From Celeribacter indicus (lineage in GTDB: Bacteria; Pseudomonadota; Alphaproteobacteria; Rhodobacterales; Rhodobacteraceae): DNA of 64,000 nucleotides. The position numbers and the translations under genes are program-made. Below are positions 18,901 through 28,003 of the stretch, in pieces (the first letter of the stretch is position 1; each line of letters opens with the position of its first letter). The notes under the pieces are model-generated. The model saw only the letters and a program-made list of their open reading frames with translations, made no database searches and was not told the origin of the DNA. The stretch is taken from the NCBI RefSeq assembly GCF_000819565.1, contig NZ_CP004393.1, positions 3,162,001-3,226,000 of the forward strand, in the 5' to 3' direction.

Positions 18901-19917
18901 ATGAAATCCAGCCTTTCCCTTCTCGCGCTCGGCTGCGCGATGGCCGGCCCGGCCCTGGCACAGGACAAGACCCTCACGATATCCGTCTATTCCTTTGCCC
19001 AGGACGAATACAAGGAAGCGCTCTACGATCCGTTCGAGGAGATCTGCGGCTGCGAGCTCGTGGTCGAAACCGGCAACAGCGTCGAGCGCATGGCCAAGAT
19101 CGAGGCGAATGCCGCCAACCCGGTGATCGACCTGGCCGCGATTTCGACGCAGGACGCGCTGAGCCTCACCCGCAAGGGCCTCGTCGCGCCGATCGACACC
19201 TCGAAGCTGAGCAATTTCGACAAGCTCTACGACACGGCGAAAGACCCGATCGGGGATCACATGGCCGTGGGCTATACCTATTACGCCACCTCGATCGTCT
19301 ACCGCTCCGATCTCGTGTCGGTCGAGAGCTGGGGCGACCTGCTGGGCGAGGAGCTTGCCGGCGAGGTGTCACTTCCGAACCTCACCTCGACCCAGGGGCC
19401 GCTGACGCTCATGATGCTGGGCAAGACCATGGGAGAGGAGAGCGATTTCGCCCCCGTGATCTCCCAAATCGCGGAAAAGGCGGACGATATCGTCACGTTC
19501 TACGCCCGCTCCTCCGAGCTCGTGCAACTGATGAACCAGCAGGAGGTGATCGCCGCGCCGGTCGGCCGCTTTGCCTGGTCGAGCTTCAGGAACTCGAGCC
19601 TGCCCTTTGCCTGGGCCGAGCCGGAAGAAGGCCAGGCCGGCGGCATGAACGTGCTGGTGATGACCGAGGGCAGCGGCAACGAGGAGCTGGCCTATCAGTT
19701 CATGGACTACTGGCTGTCCACCGAGGTCCAGGGCAAGATCGCCGACATGCTGGTGGACAGCCCGGCGAACAAGGAGGTCACCGTGAGCGACGAGGTCGCC
19801 GACAACCTGACCTATGGCGCCGACGTCATCAACACGCTGAACATCCTTCCGGCCGCGGAAATTCTCGACAAGCGCGAAGGCTGGGTCGAACAGTGGAACA
19901 ACGAAGTGATCCGCTGA
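18901..19917 (+). CDS. Periplasmic solute-binding protein, Pot/Fbp type, nucleoside operon
   Basis: 338 residues with a Sec signal (MKSSLSLLALGCAMAGPALA-Q). The mature protein has the extracellular solute-binding family 1/PotD-like pattern (LTISVYSFAQDEYKEALYDP; GYTYYATSIVYRSD around residue 123; final helices ILDKREGWVEQWNN). Two closely spaced Cys (EEICGCEL) near residue 45 could form a disulfide. The family usually binds polyamines, iron or phosphonates, but here the operon ends with nucleoside hydrolase and adenine deaminase, so a nucleoside ligand is proposed. First transporter gene after the LacI regulator. Confidence 0.9.
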   Translation: MKSSLSLLALGCAMAGPALAQDKTLTISVYSFAQDEYKEALYDPFEEICGCELVVETGNSVERMAKIEANAANPVIDLAAISTQDALSLTRKGLVAPIDTSKLSNFDKLYDTAKDPIGDHMAVGYTYYATSIVYRSDLVSVESWGDLLGEELAGEVSLPNLTSTQGPLTLMMLGKTMGEESDFAPVISQIAEKADDIVTFYARSSELVQLMNQQEVIAAPVGRFAWSSFRNSSLPFAWAEPEEGQAGGMNVLVMTEGSGNEELAYQFMDYWLSTEVQGKIADMLVDSPANKEVTVSDEVADNLTYGADVINTLNILPAAEILDKREGWVEQWNNEVIR

Positions 19918-19931
19918 CCGCGCGATCCCCT

Positions 19932-19960
19932 GCGCCGGGCGGCTGTCCGCGGCCCGGCGC
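19932..19960 (+). repeat. Intercistronic hairpin after the binding-protein gene
   Basis: GCGCCGGGC at 19932-19940 and GCCCGGCGC at 19952-19960 form a perfect 9-bp stem with an 11-nt loop, 15 nt past the binding-protein stop. No T-run, so transcription probably continues into the permease genes. It may protect the upstream message and raise binding-protein levels. Confidence 0.55.
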
Positions 19961-20021
19961 TCACGGCAAGCCCCCCACGCCCCTCGCCTGAGCGGGCCTT
20001 TCTGACAAGCGGTATCTGACC

Positions 20022-20843
20022 ATGTTTCGTAACACGCGCGAGGGGCTTGCACTGGCCCTGCCAGCCGCCATCTTCGCCATGCTGTTGTTCCTGGTGCCCG
20101 TGGGCATCCTTTTGTCCGAGGCCTTTCGCACGGACGGGAGCTGGACCTTGCAGGGCTATATCGACTTCTTCGCCAGCCCGCTCAACCGCACGGTCTTCCT
20201 GCGGTCGCTCAAGCTCGGGGTTCTGGTCGCGGCGACCGCCGCCGTCATCGGCTATGCCGCCGCCTTCTGCATCGTCAATCTCAGCCCCGGCTCCAAGGGG
20301 CGGGTGTTCGGTCTGGTGGTTCTTCCGCTGATGATTTCCCCGGTGGCGCGGACCTATGCCTGGATCGTGATCCTCGGGCGCACCGGGATCGTCAACATGG
20401 CGATCACCGGGCTGGGCCTGTCGGATCGGCCCATCCGCCTGCTGTTCACCGAAACCGCCGTTTTCCTCGGCCTGCTGCAATTGTTCCTGCCCCTGATGAT
20501 CATCAGCCTCGTTTCCGCGATGGAGAATATCCCGCGCGACGTCATCCCCGCGGCGCGCGTTCTGGGGGCAAGCTGGCCCTCGGTCTTCCTGAAGATCATC
20601 CTGCCGCTGACAAGGGAGGGGCTGGTGATCGGCGGCACGCTGGTCTTCACCGGGGCGCTCACCGCCTATATCACCCCGGCGATCCTGGGCGGCTCCAAGG
20701 TGCTGATGCTGGAAACGCTGCTCTATCAGAAGGTCAATGTTTCCAACGATTTCGTCTCTGCGGGCGTGATCGCGATGATCCTGATCCTGATGTCCTTTTC
20801 CGCGAACCTTCTGTTGAAACGCATTGCGACGGTGCGGAGGTGA
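20022..20843 (+). CDS. ABC transporter permease, PotB type
   Basis: 273 residues with six membrane segments (first at about 10-35: LALALPAAIFAMLLFLVPVG). The binding-protein-dependent transport domain has the EAA loop RDVIPAARVLGASWPSVFLKIILPLTREG. Separated by 104 nt (with the hairpin) from the binding protein and by 4 nt from the second permease. Pairs with the downstream PotC-type permease and PotA-type ATPase. Confidence 0.92.
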   Translation: MFRNTREGLALALPAAIFAMLLFLVPVGILLSEAFRTDGSWTLQGYIDFFASPLNRTVFLRSLKLGVLVAATAAVIGYAAAFCIVNLSPGSKGRVFGLVVLPLMISPVARTYAWIVILGRTGIVNMAITGLGLSDRPIRLLFTETAVFLGLLQLFLPLMIISLVSAMENIPRDVIPAARVLGASWPSVFLKIILPLTREGLVIGGTLVFTGALTAYITPAILGGSKVLMLETLLYQKVNVSNDFVSAGVIAMILILMSFSANLLLKRIATVRR

Positions 20844-20847
20844 TCCC

Positions 20848-21624
20848 ATGAAACATGTTGCAAACTGGAGCATTCTCGGCCTGACGCTGGTCTTCCTGAT
20901 CGGGCCCTTCGTGATCATCATCCTTGCGGGCGCCTCCGCCGGGCAGAACCTCGCCTTCCCGCCCGAGGGGCTGTCGCTCAAATGGTATGCCAAGGTCTTC
21001 ACCATCGAAAGCTTCCGCGCGAGCTTCCTGCTCTCGATGGAACTGGCGATCTTCGGCACGCTCATGGCGCTGCTTCTGGGCGTTCCGGCGGCCTATGCGC
21101 TCAATCGCTACGATATTCCGGGGGCCGAGACCGTGCGCACCGTCGTGGCCGCCCCGATCATCGTGCCGGGGATCATCGTCGGCCTCGCGCTGTTGCGCTA
21201 CTTCGTCGTGCCTCTCAACATGACCATCACCCTCGCGCTCTTTCTGGCGCATACCGCGCTGGTCCTGCCCTATGCGGTGCGGGTCGTCTCCTCCTCGATG
21301 CACAATCTGCGCGCCGATATGGAGGAAGCGGCGGTTCTGCTCGGCTGCACCCGGTTTCAGGCTTTTATCAAGGTCGTCCTGCCGAACATCCGCGGCGGCG
21401 TCCTCGCCGCCTTCATCCTCGGCTTCGTGACCTCCTTCAACCAGGTGCCCGTCTCCCTGTTCCTGTCCGGTCCGGGGGTCCGCACCCTGCCCATCGACAT
21501 GCTGGCCTATATGGAGATCACCTTCGATCCTTCGGTCGCCGCACTCTCCGCGCTTCTGGCCTTCATGTCTCTCGCCATCGTCTTCGTGGCCGAACGCCTT
21601 CTGGGATTCTCTCGCTATGTCTGA
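20848..21624 (+). CDS. ABC transporter permease, PotC type
   Basis: 258 residues. Start MKHVANWSILGLTLVFLIGP at 20848, with GGAGG at 20836-20840. Six hydrophobic segments and EAA loop EEAAVLLGCTRFQAFIKVVLPNIRGG. Its 3' end overlaps the ATPase start by 8 nt. Confidence 0.92.
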   Translation: MKHVANWSILGLTLVFLIGPFVIIILAGASAGQNLAFPPEGLSLKWYAKVFTIESFRASFLLSMELAIFGTLMALLLGVPAAYALNRYDIPGAETVRTVVAAPIIVPGIIVGLALLRYFVVPLNMTITLALFLAHTALVLPYAVRVVSSSMHNLRADMEEAAVLLGCTRFQAFIKVVLPNIRGGVLAAFILGFVTSFNQVPVSLFLSGPGVRTLPIDMLAYMEITFDPSVAALSALLAFMSLAIVFVAERLLGFSRYV

Positions 21625-22630
21625 TGCCTTTGTCCAGCTCTCCGATCTCACCCTGTCCTATGGCAAAAGCGTCGCCGTGCCGGCGCTCGACCTGTCGATC
21701 CGCAAGGGCGAGCTGATCGCCCTGCTCGGCCCGTCCGGCTGCGGCAAGACCACGACCATGCGCGCCATCGCGGGGCTGCTCGCGCCGACCTCCGGGCGCA
21801 TCCACATCGACGGGCGCGACGTCACCAAGGTGCCGGCCAACAAGCGCGGCATCGGGCTGGTCTTTCAATCCTACGCCCTCTTCCCGCATCTGAGCGCCTT
21901 CGAGAACGTCGCCTTCGGGCTGCGCCTGCAAAAGCTGCCGGAAACCGAGATCCGCAGCCGGACGGAAGAAGGCCTCGCCACCGTCGGCCTGACCGGGTTC
22001 GAGACGCGCAAGCCCGCCGAAATGTCGGGAGGCCAGCAACAGCGCCTCGCCCTCGCCCGCTCCCTCGTCATGCGCCCGAAAGTGCTCTTGCTCGACGAGC
22101 CCCTCTCGAACCTCGACGCGCGTCTGCGGCTCGAGATGCGGACGGAATTGCAGCGGGTTCAGAAAGAGACCGGCGTCACCATGGTCTTCGTCACCCACGA
22201 TCAGGCCGAAGCGCTCGCCCTTGCCGACCGTATCGTGCTGATGAAACAGGGAAAGATCGAGCAACTGGGCACGCCGAGCGACCTCTACGCGCATCCCGAG
22301 ACCGCCTTTGCCGCCGATTTCATGGGGTTCGAGAACATCTTTTCCGTCGACGGCGACAGGCTCACCGGCACGCATGGCGAGCTGGCCCTCGGCTATCGCC
22401 CCGACAGCGCCCTGCTCGCCTGGCGCCCGGACGGCGTCACCGTCGGGCACGGGCCGCATCAGGGCCAGGTCATCGCCAGCAGCTTTGCCGGTGCGCACCG
22501 GGAATATGTGATCGACAGCCAGATCGGCCAGATCAAGGCCAATGCCGCGATTTCCCTGCCCGAGGTTCCGATCGGAGAGCGGCTCGCCTTCGACTTGCCG
22601 CAGGACAGCGCGAGGCCCCTGTCGGCATGA
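21617..22630 (+). CDS. ABC transporter ATP-binding protein, PotA type
   Basis: 337 residues. Walker A GPSGCGKT at 38-45, Q-loop VFQSYALFPH, signature MSGGQQQRLALARSL, Walker B VLLLDEPLSNLDARL, and H-loop VFVTHDQAEALA. A C-terminal TOBE-like domain of about 100 residues begins near 235 (DFMGFENIFSVDGDR). Overlaps the permease before it by 8 nt and the nucleoside hydrolase after it by 4 nt (ATGA), strong evidence of one transcript. Confidence 0.93.
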   Translation: MSDAFVQLSDLTLSYGKSVAVPALDLSIRKGELIALLGPSGCGKTTTMRAIAGLLAPTSGRIHIDGRDVTKVPANKRGIGLVFQSYALFPHLSAFENVAFGLRLQKLPETEIRSRTEEGLATVGLTGFETRKPAEMSGGQQQRLALARSLVMRPKVLLLDEPLSNLDARLRLEMRTELQRVQKETGVTMVFVTHDQAEALALADRIVLMKQGKIEQLGTPSDLYAHPETAFAADFMGFENIFSVDGDRLTGTHGELALGYRPDSALLAWRPDGVTVGHGPHQGQVIASSFAGAHREYVIDSQIGQIKANAAISLPEVPIGERLAFDLPQDSARPLSA

Positions 22631-23529
22631 GCGTCTGGATTGATACCGATTACGGCTTCGATGATCTCTGGGCCATCCTGCTGTTGCGCCGGGCCGGGGT
22701 GGCGATCGACGGGGTCTCGCTCGTCAGCGGCAATGCCACGCTCGAGCAGGTGATCGCCAATGCGCTCGGCGCCGCCCGAGCCTATGACCTCGACATCCCG
22801 CTGCATGTCGGCGCGGATCGCCCGCTGCACCGCCCCGTGGAGACCGCCCGGCGCATTCTGGGACCGCGGGGGATGCAAAGCCGGGGACGCTGGCTTCCCG
22901 AGGCGACCGGCCCGCGCCCGCCCGACGATGCCGTCCCGGCCCTCGCCGCATGGCTGCGCACGGCGGACGGGCCGCGCGACGTGCTCGCGCTCGGCCCGCT
23001 CACCAACCTGGCCCGCCTGATCGAGCAGGAGCCGGAGGCCGCCTCCCGCATCTCCCGGCTGGTCTGGATGGGCGGCAGCACCGGACCGGGCAACCATTCC
23101 GCGCGGGCCGAATTCAACGCGCTTGCCGACCCGGAGGCGCTGGCACGGGTTGCGCAGGCCGGGATTCCCTTTGACATCGTCGACCTGATGTTCTGCCGCG
23201 GGGTGTCCTTTGGCCCGCAGGACATGCCGGACTGCGATCCCCTGACCGCCGACCTGCTCGGCGGATATCTCGACATCGGCCTGTCGCGCGGCCGCCCCGG
23301 AATGGCGATTTACGATCCGGTGGCCGCCTTTGTCCTTGCCCGGCCCGAGGCGGTGACGTTCGAACCCCGGCACCTGGAGGTCGCGACCGATACGGGAGAG
23401 GCATATGGCGAAACCCGGTTCAGCGCGCCCGCACATCCCCTCACCCCCCTGCCCCCGGTCCGCCTGGCGACGGGCACGGAAGAGACGATCGCGCGTTACT
23501 GCCTCGACGCGCTGAAGAAGGAAGACTGA
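22627..23529 (+). CDS. Nucleoside hydrolase (inosine-uridine preferring family)
   Basis: 300 residues, cytoplasmic. Splits N-ribosidic bonds of nucleosides to ribose plus base. The Ca-binding signature DTDYGFDD is at residues 6-13 (family DTDxGxDD), the phosphate-free ribose pocket GNATLEQ near 38, LALGPLTNLA near 121-130, VWMGGS near 148, NALADPEA near 166, and the late Asp in MAIYDPVAAF near 223. Overlaps the transporter ATPase gene by 4 nt and is followed 1 nt later by adenine deaminase. Family specificity ranges over purine and pyrimidine nucleosides; the next gene favours adenosine. Confidence 0.92.
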   Translation: MSVWIDTDYGFDDLWAILLLRRAGVAIDGVSLVSGNATLEQVIANALGAARAYDLDIPLHVGADRPLHRPVETARRILGPRGMQSRGRWLPEATGPRPPDDAVPALAAWLRTADGPRDVLALGPLTNLARLIEQEPEAASRISRLVWMGGSTGPGNHSARAEFNALADPEALARVAQAGIPFDIVDLMFCRGVSFGPQDMPDCDPLTADLLGGYLDIGLSRGRPGMAIYDPVAAFVLARPEAVTFEPRHLEVATDTGEAYGETRFSAPAHPLTPLPPVRLATGTEETIARYCLDALKKED

Positions 23530-23530
23530 C

Positions 23531-25327
23531 ATGGCATTCCCCCGAGACATGAACGATCCGGCCCTGCGCGCGCGCGCGGTGAAGGCGGCCCGCGGACAGG
23601 CCCCGTTCGATCTGCTGATCCGAAACGCCGTCGTGCTCGACATGGTCACCGGGCGGCGCCGCGATGCGGAGATCGGCATCGTCGGCCCGATGATCGCCAG
23701 CGTCCACGCGCCCGAACCGGCATATGAGGGCAGGACGGTCCTCGACGCGCAGGGGGCGACGCTCGTGCCGGGGTTCATCGACACGCATATGCATGTGGAA
23801 AGCTCCATGGTCACGCCGGCGGAATACGCCACCGCCGTCGTGCCGCGCGGGGTGACGAGCGCCTTCTGGGACCCGCACGAATTGGCCAATGTGGCCGGAG
23901 AGGCCGGGCTCGACTTTGCCCTTGCCGCCGCAAAGGGCCTGCCCCTGCGCCTGTTGCCCCTGATGCCCACCTGCGTTCCCTCGGCCCCCGGCTATGAATG
24001 CAGCGGCGGGGATTTCACCGCGGACACGGTTGCCCGATGGCTCGCCCGCGACGACATGAACGGCGCAGCCGAACTCATGACGATGCAGCCCCTGCTCGAC
24101 GGGGAGCCGCGTGTCACCGGGATCGTCAACGCCGGGCTCGCAAGCGGCAAGCGGGTCTGCGGCCACGGGCGCGGCCTGACCGGCGGCGATCTGATGGCCT
24201 TCGCCGCGGCCGGGATCGAGACGGATCACGAGCTGACCAGTGCCGAAGACCTGATCGCCAAGCTCGAGGCCGGATTCACCATCGAGTTGCGCGGCTCGCA
24301 TGCGCATCTCTTGCCGGATTTCGCCCGCGCGCTTCTGGAGCTGGGCGAGATGCCGCAGACCCTGACGCTGTGCACCGATGACGTCTTTCCCGACGACCTG
24401 CTGCACAGGGGCGGGCTCGACGCGGTGATCCGCCTTCTGATCGACTGCGGCCTGCCGCCGCTCTGGGCCTATCGGGCGGCCACGCTGAACGCGGCCAGCC
24501 GGACCGGGCGGCCGGACCTCGGGCTGGTCGCACCGGGGCGGCGCGCCGATCTCGTGCTGCTGGCGGATGTCGACACCGTCGCCGCCGGATGCGTGATTGC
24601 GAATGGCGCGGTCGTGGCCCGTGACGGTCGCCTGACCGAGCCTGCGCCGCGTGCCGCGGTTCCCGCCCCCCTGCGCAAGACGATGCGCCTCGCGCCGCTG
24701 ACCCCCGGAGATTTCGAAGTGACGGCCAGGGGACCGCGGGCGCGGGTCGCGACCCTGTCGAAGCCACGTTTCCCGGACTGGGGGGAACGGGAGCTTGCCG
24801 TCGGGACCGGCGCTCTGCGTCTCCCCGACGACATGATCCGCATGGCGGTGGTCAACCGCCACGGGGCGAACACGCCGGTGCGGATTGCCTTTCTGGAAAA
24901 CTGGGGAGAGTGGCGGGGCGCATTTGCCACGAGCGTGTCCCATGACAGCCATAACCTGACCGTGTTCGGCCGCAGCCCCGAGGACATGGCCATCGCCGCG
25001 AATGCCGTGCGCGACGCCGGAGGCGGTGTGGCCGTGGCGGCGGGGGGAGAGCTGCTGTCCTGCGTCGCGCTGCCTCTGGCGGGCCTGATGAGCGAGGCCG
25101 GTCTGGCCGAGGTCGCAACCGGATTTGCAGAGCTGCGCGAGACGCTCGACGGGCTGGTGGACTGGCATCCGCCCTATCTGGTGTTCAAGGCGCTTTTCGG
25201 TTCCTCCCTCGTCTGCAACCCCGGCCCGCGCCTGAGCGATGTCGGCTTGGTCGAGGTCTTCGAGGGCAGGCGCCTGGAAAGCTGCGTGCTCGAAGACGGG
25301 CGTCCGGACGAACAGGCGGCGGGCTGA
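23531..25327 (+). CDS. ade: Adenine deaminase
   Basis: 598 residues, metal-dependent amidohydrolase converting adenine to hypoxanthine and ammonia. Family signatures are all visible: PGFIDTHMHVESSM near 80-93 (metal His), FWDPHELANV near 118-127, KRVCGHGRGLTG near 209, CTDDVFPDDL near 284, and a C-terminal second domain from about 385 (TLSKPRFPDWGERELAVG; MAVVNRHGANTPV). Length matches the bacterial Ade family (about 570-600). It lies immediately after the nucleoside hydrolase, so adenosine can be taken to hypoxanthine in two steps. No terminator recognised behind it. Confidence 0.93.
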   Translation: MAFPRDMNDPALRARAVKAARGQAPFDLLIRNAVVLDMVTGRRRDAEIGIVGPMIASVHAPEPAYEGRTVLDAQGATLVPGFIDTHMHVESSMVTPAEYATAVVPRGVTSAFWDPHELANVAGEAGLDFALAAAKGLPLRLLPLMPTCVPSAPGYECSGGDFTADTVARWLARDDMNGAAELMTMQPLLDGEPRVTGIVNAGLASGKRVCGHGRGLTGGDLMAFAAAGIETDHELTSAEDLIAKLEAGFTIELRGSHAHLLPDFARALLELGEMPQTLTLCTDDVFPDDLLHRGGLDAVIRLLIDCGLPPLWAYRAATLNAASRTGRPDLGLVAPGRRADLVLLADVDTVAAGCVIANGAVVARDGRLTEPAPRAAVPAPLRKTMRLAPLTPGDFEVTARGPRARVATLSKPRFPDWGERELAVGTGALRLPDDMIRMAVVNRHGANTPVRIAFLENWGEWRGAFATSVSHDSHNLTVFGRSPEDMAIAANAVRDAGGGVAVAAGGELLSCVALPLAGLMSEAGLAEVATGFAELRETLDGLVDWHPPYLVFKALFGSSLVCNPGPRLSDVGLVEVFEGRRLESCVLEDGRPDEQAAG

Positions 25328-25646
25328 CAGGATCCGGCGGCGGAGGCCGGGAGGGTGGCCGTTCGCCACGACCACGAGCGGCGCGCGCATTCGGTGCGCG
25401 GCTCCGGCGTCCGGCCCCCTTTCGGCGGCACTGCCACGGGCACGGAGACCTGCGCGGCAGCGCGCCGGTCCGCCGGGGCGCGGGCGGCGATCCGGGCTCG
25501 ACTGGAGACGGTCCGGCAGGCATTCTGACGGGGTGTTCCTCCCTCCGGGGCGGCGGCGGGCGCCCGGTGCCCGCATCCCGACCCCGATCCGGGCGAACAC
25601 CCCCGAGACGCCGCAGCCAGGCCGCACCGGCCGAAGGAGGATACCG
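25328..25646. other. Intergenic region, 319 bp, no gene seen
   Basis: Extremely GC-rich. Frames run through it but have low-complexity Arg/Pro/Ala composition typical of non-coding high-GC DNA. AAGGAGG near its end belongs to the next gene. Confidence 0.5.
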
Positions 25647-26189
25647 ATGGACCCTTTGCCGCTCTCCCGCGCCTTCACCCTGATCGAGCCCGGCCCGGTG
25701 GTGCTGGTGACGACCCATGACGGGACGAGGCCCAACATCATGACCATCACCTGGACGATGGTGCGCGGCTTCGATGCCTCCTTCGCGCTCACCACCGGAT
25801 CGTGGAACCATTCCTGGCGCGCGCTGGCCGACAGCGGCGAATGCGTGCTCGCCATCCCGACCGCCGACATGATCGACACGGCCGTGGGCATCGGGACGTG
25901 CTCGGGCGCCGACACGGACAAGTTCGCGCGGTTCGGCCTCACCCCCCTGCCCGCGCGCCACGTCGGGGCGCCGCTGATCGCAGAATGCCTTGCCAATATC
26001 GAATGCCGTGTCGAGGAGATCGTCGCGCGGCTGGACCTCGTCCTGCTCCGGGGAGTGGCGGCCTATATCGACACCGGGCCGAGGGACAGGAGGCTGCTCC
26101 ATGCCGTCGGCGACGGGACCTTCACCGCCGATGGCGCACATTTCGACCGCAGCGTGGCGATGCGCGCCAAGCTGCCGGACGGGCTCTGA
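25647..26189 (+). CDS. Flavin reductase-like (FMN-binding split-barrel) protein
   Basis: 180 residues. The flavin-reductase-like domain covers most of the protein: GPVVLVTTHDGTRPNIMTITWTM near 17-39 is the first strand and FMN-phosphate-contacting region, followed by SWNHSWRALADSGECVLAIP. The split-barrel end is ECRVEEIVARLDLVLLRGVA. The start has AAGGAGG 5 nt upstream. Probably an NAD(P)H:flavin oxidoreductase or FMN-binding protein of unknown partner; it lies alone, 293 nt before a catalase-family gene. Confidence 0.87.
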   Translation: MDPLPLSRAFTLIEPGPVVLVTTHDGTRPNIMTITWTMVRGFDASFALTTGSWNHSWRALADSGECVLAIPTADMIDTAVGIGTCSGADTDKFARFGLTPLPARHVGAPLIAECLANIECRVEEIVARLDLVLLRGVAAYIDTGPRDRRLLHAVGDGTFTADGAHFDRSVAMRAKLPDGL

Positions 26190-26481
26190 CCTCTGGGCCG
26201 CCTCCCCCGTCCCGACTGCGCGACCTGCGAGACCCCGGCACGGCCGGAACATTCCGCGGGCCCGCGTGTTTCCGAAGGCAGGAGCCAGAGGAGCGAACGC
26301 CGATGCAGCCACGCGCCGAGCCGACCGGACCAGGGCCTCATGCCGGGCGCCGGCGTCGGGGGGCCGGGCGGGATCGGCATCCACGCCACCGGCAGGTGCG
26401 GGCTGCCGCTCCCTCCCGACACGTCCGCCTCCCCGTCGGGCGGCGCAGCACCGCCGCCGTTTACCAGGAAAGGCACGCCAC

Positions 26482-27561
26482 ATGACCCATCCCGAGCCCA
26501 TCGCCTACGATCCCGCGCTCGAAACGCCGAAGGAGGATGAAGCCGCCACCGTCGAGGAGATCAACGGCGCGCTGGACGAGATCATGGAGACCACCGCCAG
26601 GGATTGTGGCCATGCCATGCGCTCGGTGCACGCGAAGTCGCACGGCATCGTCGAGGGCACGCTGACCGTCGGGTCCGGGCTGCCGCCCGAACTGGCGCAG
26701 GGCCTCTTCGCGGCGCCGGGAGAGCACAGGATATACCTGCGGCTGTCGACGAATGCGGGCGATGTCCTCGACGACTCCATCGCCCTGCCGCGCGGGCTCG
26801 CGATGAAGGTCTGCGGTGTGGCGGGCGCGCGGTTGCCCGGCGCCGAGGGCGATACGCAGGATTTCGTCATGGTCAACAGTCCCGCCTTTGCCGCACCCGA
26901 TGCCGAAAGCTTCGGCAAGACCCTGAAGCTGCTCGCGAAGACCACCGACCGGGTCGAGGGGCTGAAGAAGGTCGCCGCGACGATGGCGCATGGCCTCAAC
27001 GCCGCCCGGCAATCGCTCGGGATGGCGCCCTCCGCCACGCTGGCGACGCTGGGCGGCCTGCCCAATGTCGAACCGCTCGGAGAAACCTACTATTCCGCCA
27101 CGCCCTTCCGCTACGGCGATCATGTCGCCAAGTTCAGCCTGCGGCCCGCCGCGGAATGGATGAGGGCGCTCGCCGGCGAAACGATCGAGGTGGACGGCCG
27201 CGACAACGCGATCCGGCAAGACGTCCGGGCCGAATTCCGCACCCGCGATGCCGAATGGGAATTCTGCGTCCAGCTGCTGCGCGATCCCGAGCGGCAGCCG
27301 GTCGAGGATGCCTCCGTCGAATGGCCCGAGGATGTCTCGCCCTACCAGCGGGTGGCTCTGGTCCACGTTCCGGCGCAGGACAGCTGGGACGGCGACAGGG
27401 TTTCCGCGGTGAACGAGGGCATGCGTTTCAGCCCCTGGACCGGCCTCGCGGCCCACCGCCCCCTCGGCAACGTCAACCGCACCCGCCGCGACACCTACCG
27501 CCACAGCGCCTCCTTCCGCGAAAGGGTCAACGGCTGCCCGATCCACGAGCCCGCGGGCTGA
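26482..27561 (+). CDS. Catalase-family (heme-dependent, small subunit-like) protein
   Basis: 359 residues, shorter than the 480-700 residue monofunctional catalases and of the small catalase-like group often found in Rhizobiales and Rhodobacterales. The distal-His region is CGHAMRSVHAKSHGIVEGTL near 44-63. Heme-pocket parts include RLSTNAGDVLDD, PRGLAMKVCG, TQDFVMVNSPAF and FRYGDHVAKFSL. The C-terminus is FRERVNGCPIHEP. Role in peroxide or another peroxidative reaction is inferred from family. No signal peptide. Start at 26482 with AGGAAAGG upstream. Confidence 0.85.
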   Translation: MTHPEPIAYDPALETPKEDEAATVEEINGALDEIMETTARDCGHAMRSVHAKSHGIVEGTLTVGSGLPPELAQGLFAAPGEHRIYLRLSTNAGDVLDDSIALPRGLAMKVCGVAGARLPGAEGDTQDFVMVNSPAFAAPDAESFGKTLKLLAKTTDRVEGLKKVAATMAHGLNAARQSLGMAPSATLATLGGLPNVEPLGETYYSATPFRYGDHVAKFSLRPAAEWMRALAGETIEVDGRDNAIRQDVRAEFRTRDAEWEFCVQLLRDPERQPVEDASVEWPEDVSPYQRVALVHVPAQDSWDGDRVSAVNEGMRFSPWTGLAAHRPLGNVNRTRRDTYRHSASFRERVNGCPIHEPAG

Positions 27562-28003
27562 CATCCGGAGCGGGCAGGCTCGGACCGACGCCGGACCGCG
27601 GCGGGACGAAGGCGCGCGTCCGGGTGCGGCACCGGAGCCTGGGAGGGCCGCCCCCCTGTCGCCCGGCCCTGTCCTCGCGCTGCGCCCGTCGAGCACCCGT
27701 CCGATGAGGATCCGGTTGACGTGGCGACAATCACCGCGCCGTTGCTTGCGGACGGCGGCTCCGCAGGCAAAGCCTCGAAATCCTTCCGGTCGCAGCGGAC
27801 GGAAACGTCCCGTCATCGCCGGTGCAATGGTCTGAAACAAGCGCCCAGTCGAACCGGTGCACACACATGGGAACGCCAGCCCTGTCCGCCGGGCCAATGC
27901 CGGCGCGTGTGGATTGGGTCGCGTGGCGCGCTCCGGCACCACCTTCTGTTCATCGGATACGTGCTCTGTCGCAGGCACCTTCCCGGAGATGAGCGTGGCG
28001 GCC
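27562..28003. other. Convergent intergenic region, 442 bp, no gene seen
   Basis: Lies between the catalase-like gene (+) and an SDR gene (-). No conserved frame, tRNA or clear terminator was recognised. Base composition becomes less GC-rich towards 28000, which may mark the edge of the following accessory block. Confidence 0.45.

Noticed and set aside
23441..25996. Minus-strand frame of about 850 codons opposite adenine deaminase
   Set aside because: Antisense shadow; adenine deaminase motifs on the plus strand are unambiguous.
27562..28003. Possible small genes in the convergent gap
   Set aside because: Only low-complexity frames and no initiation signals.
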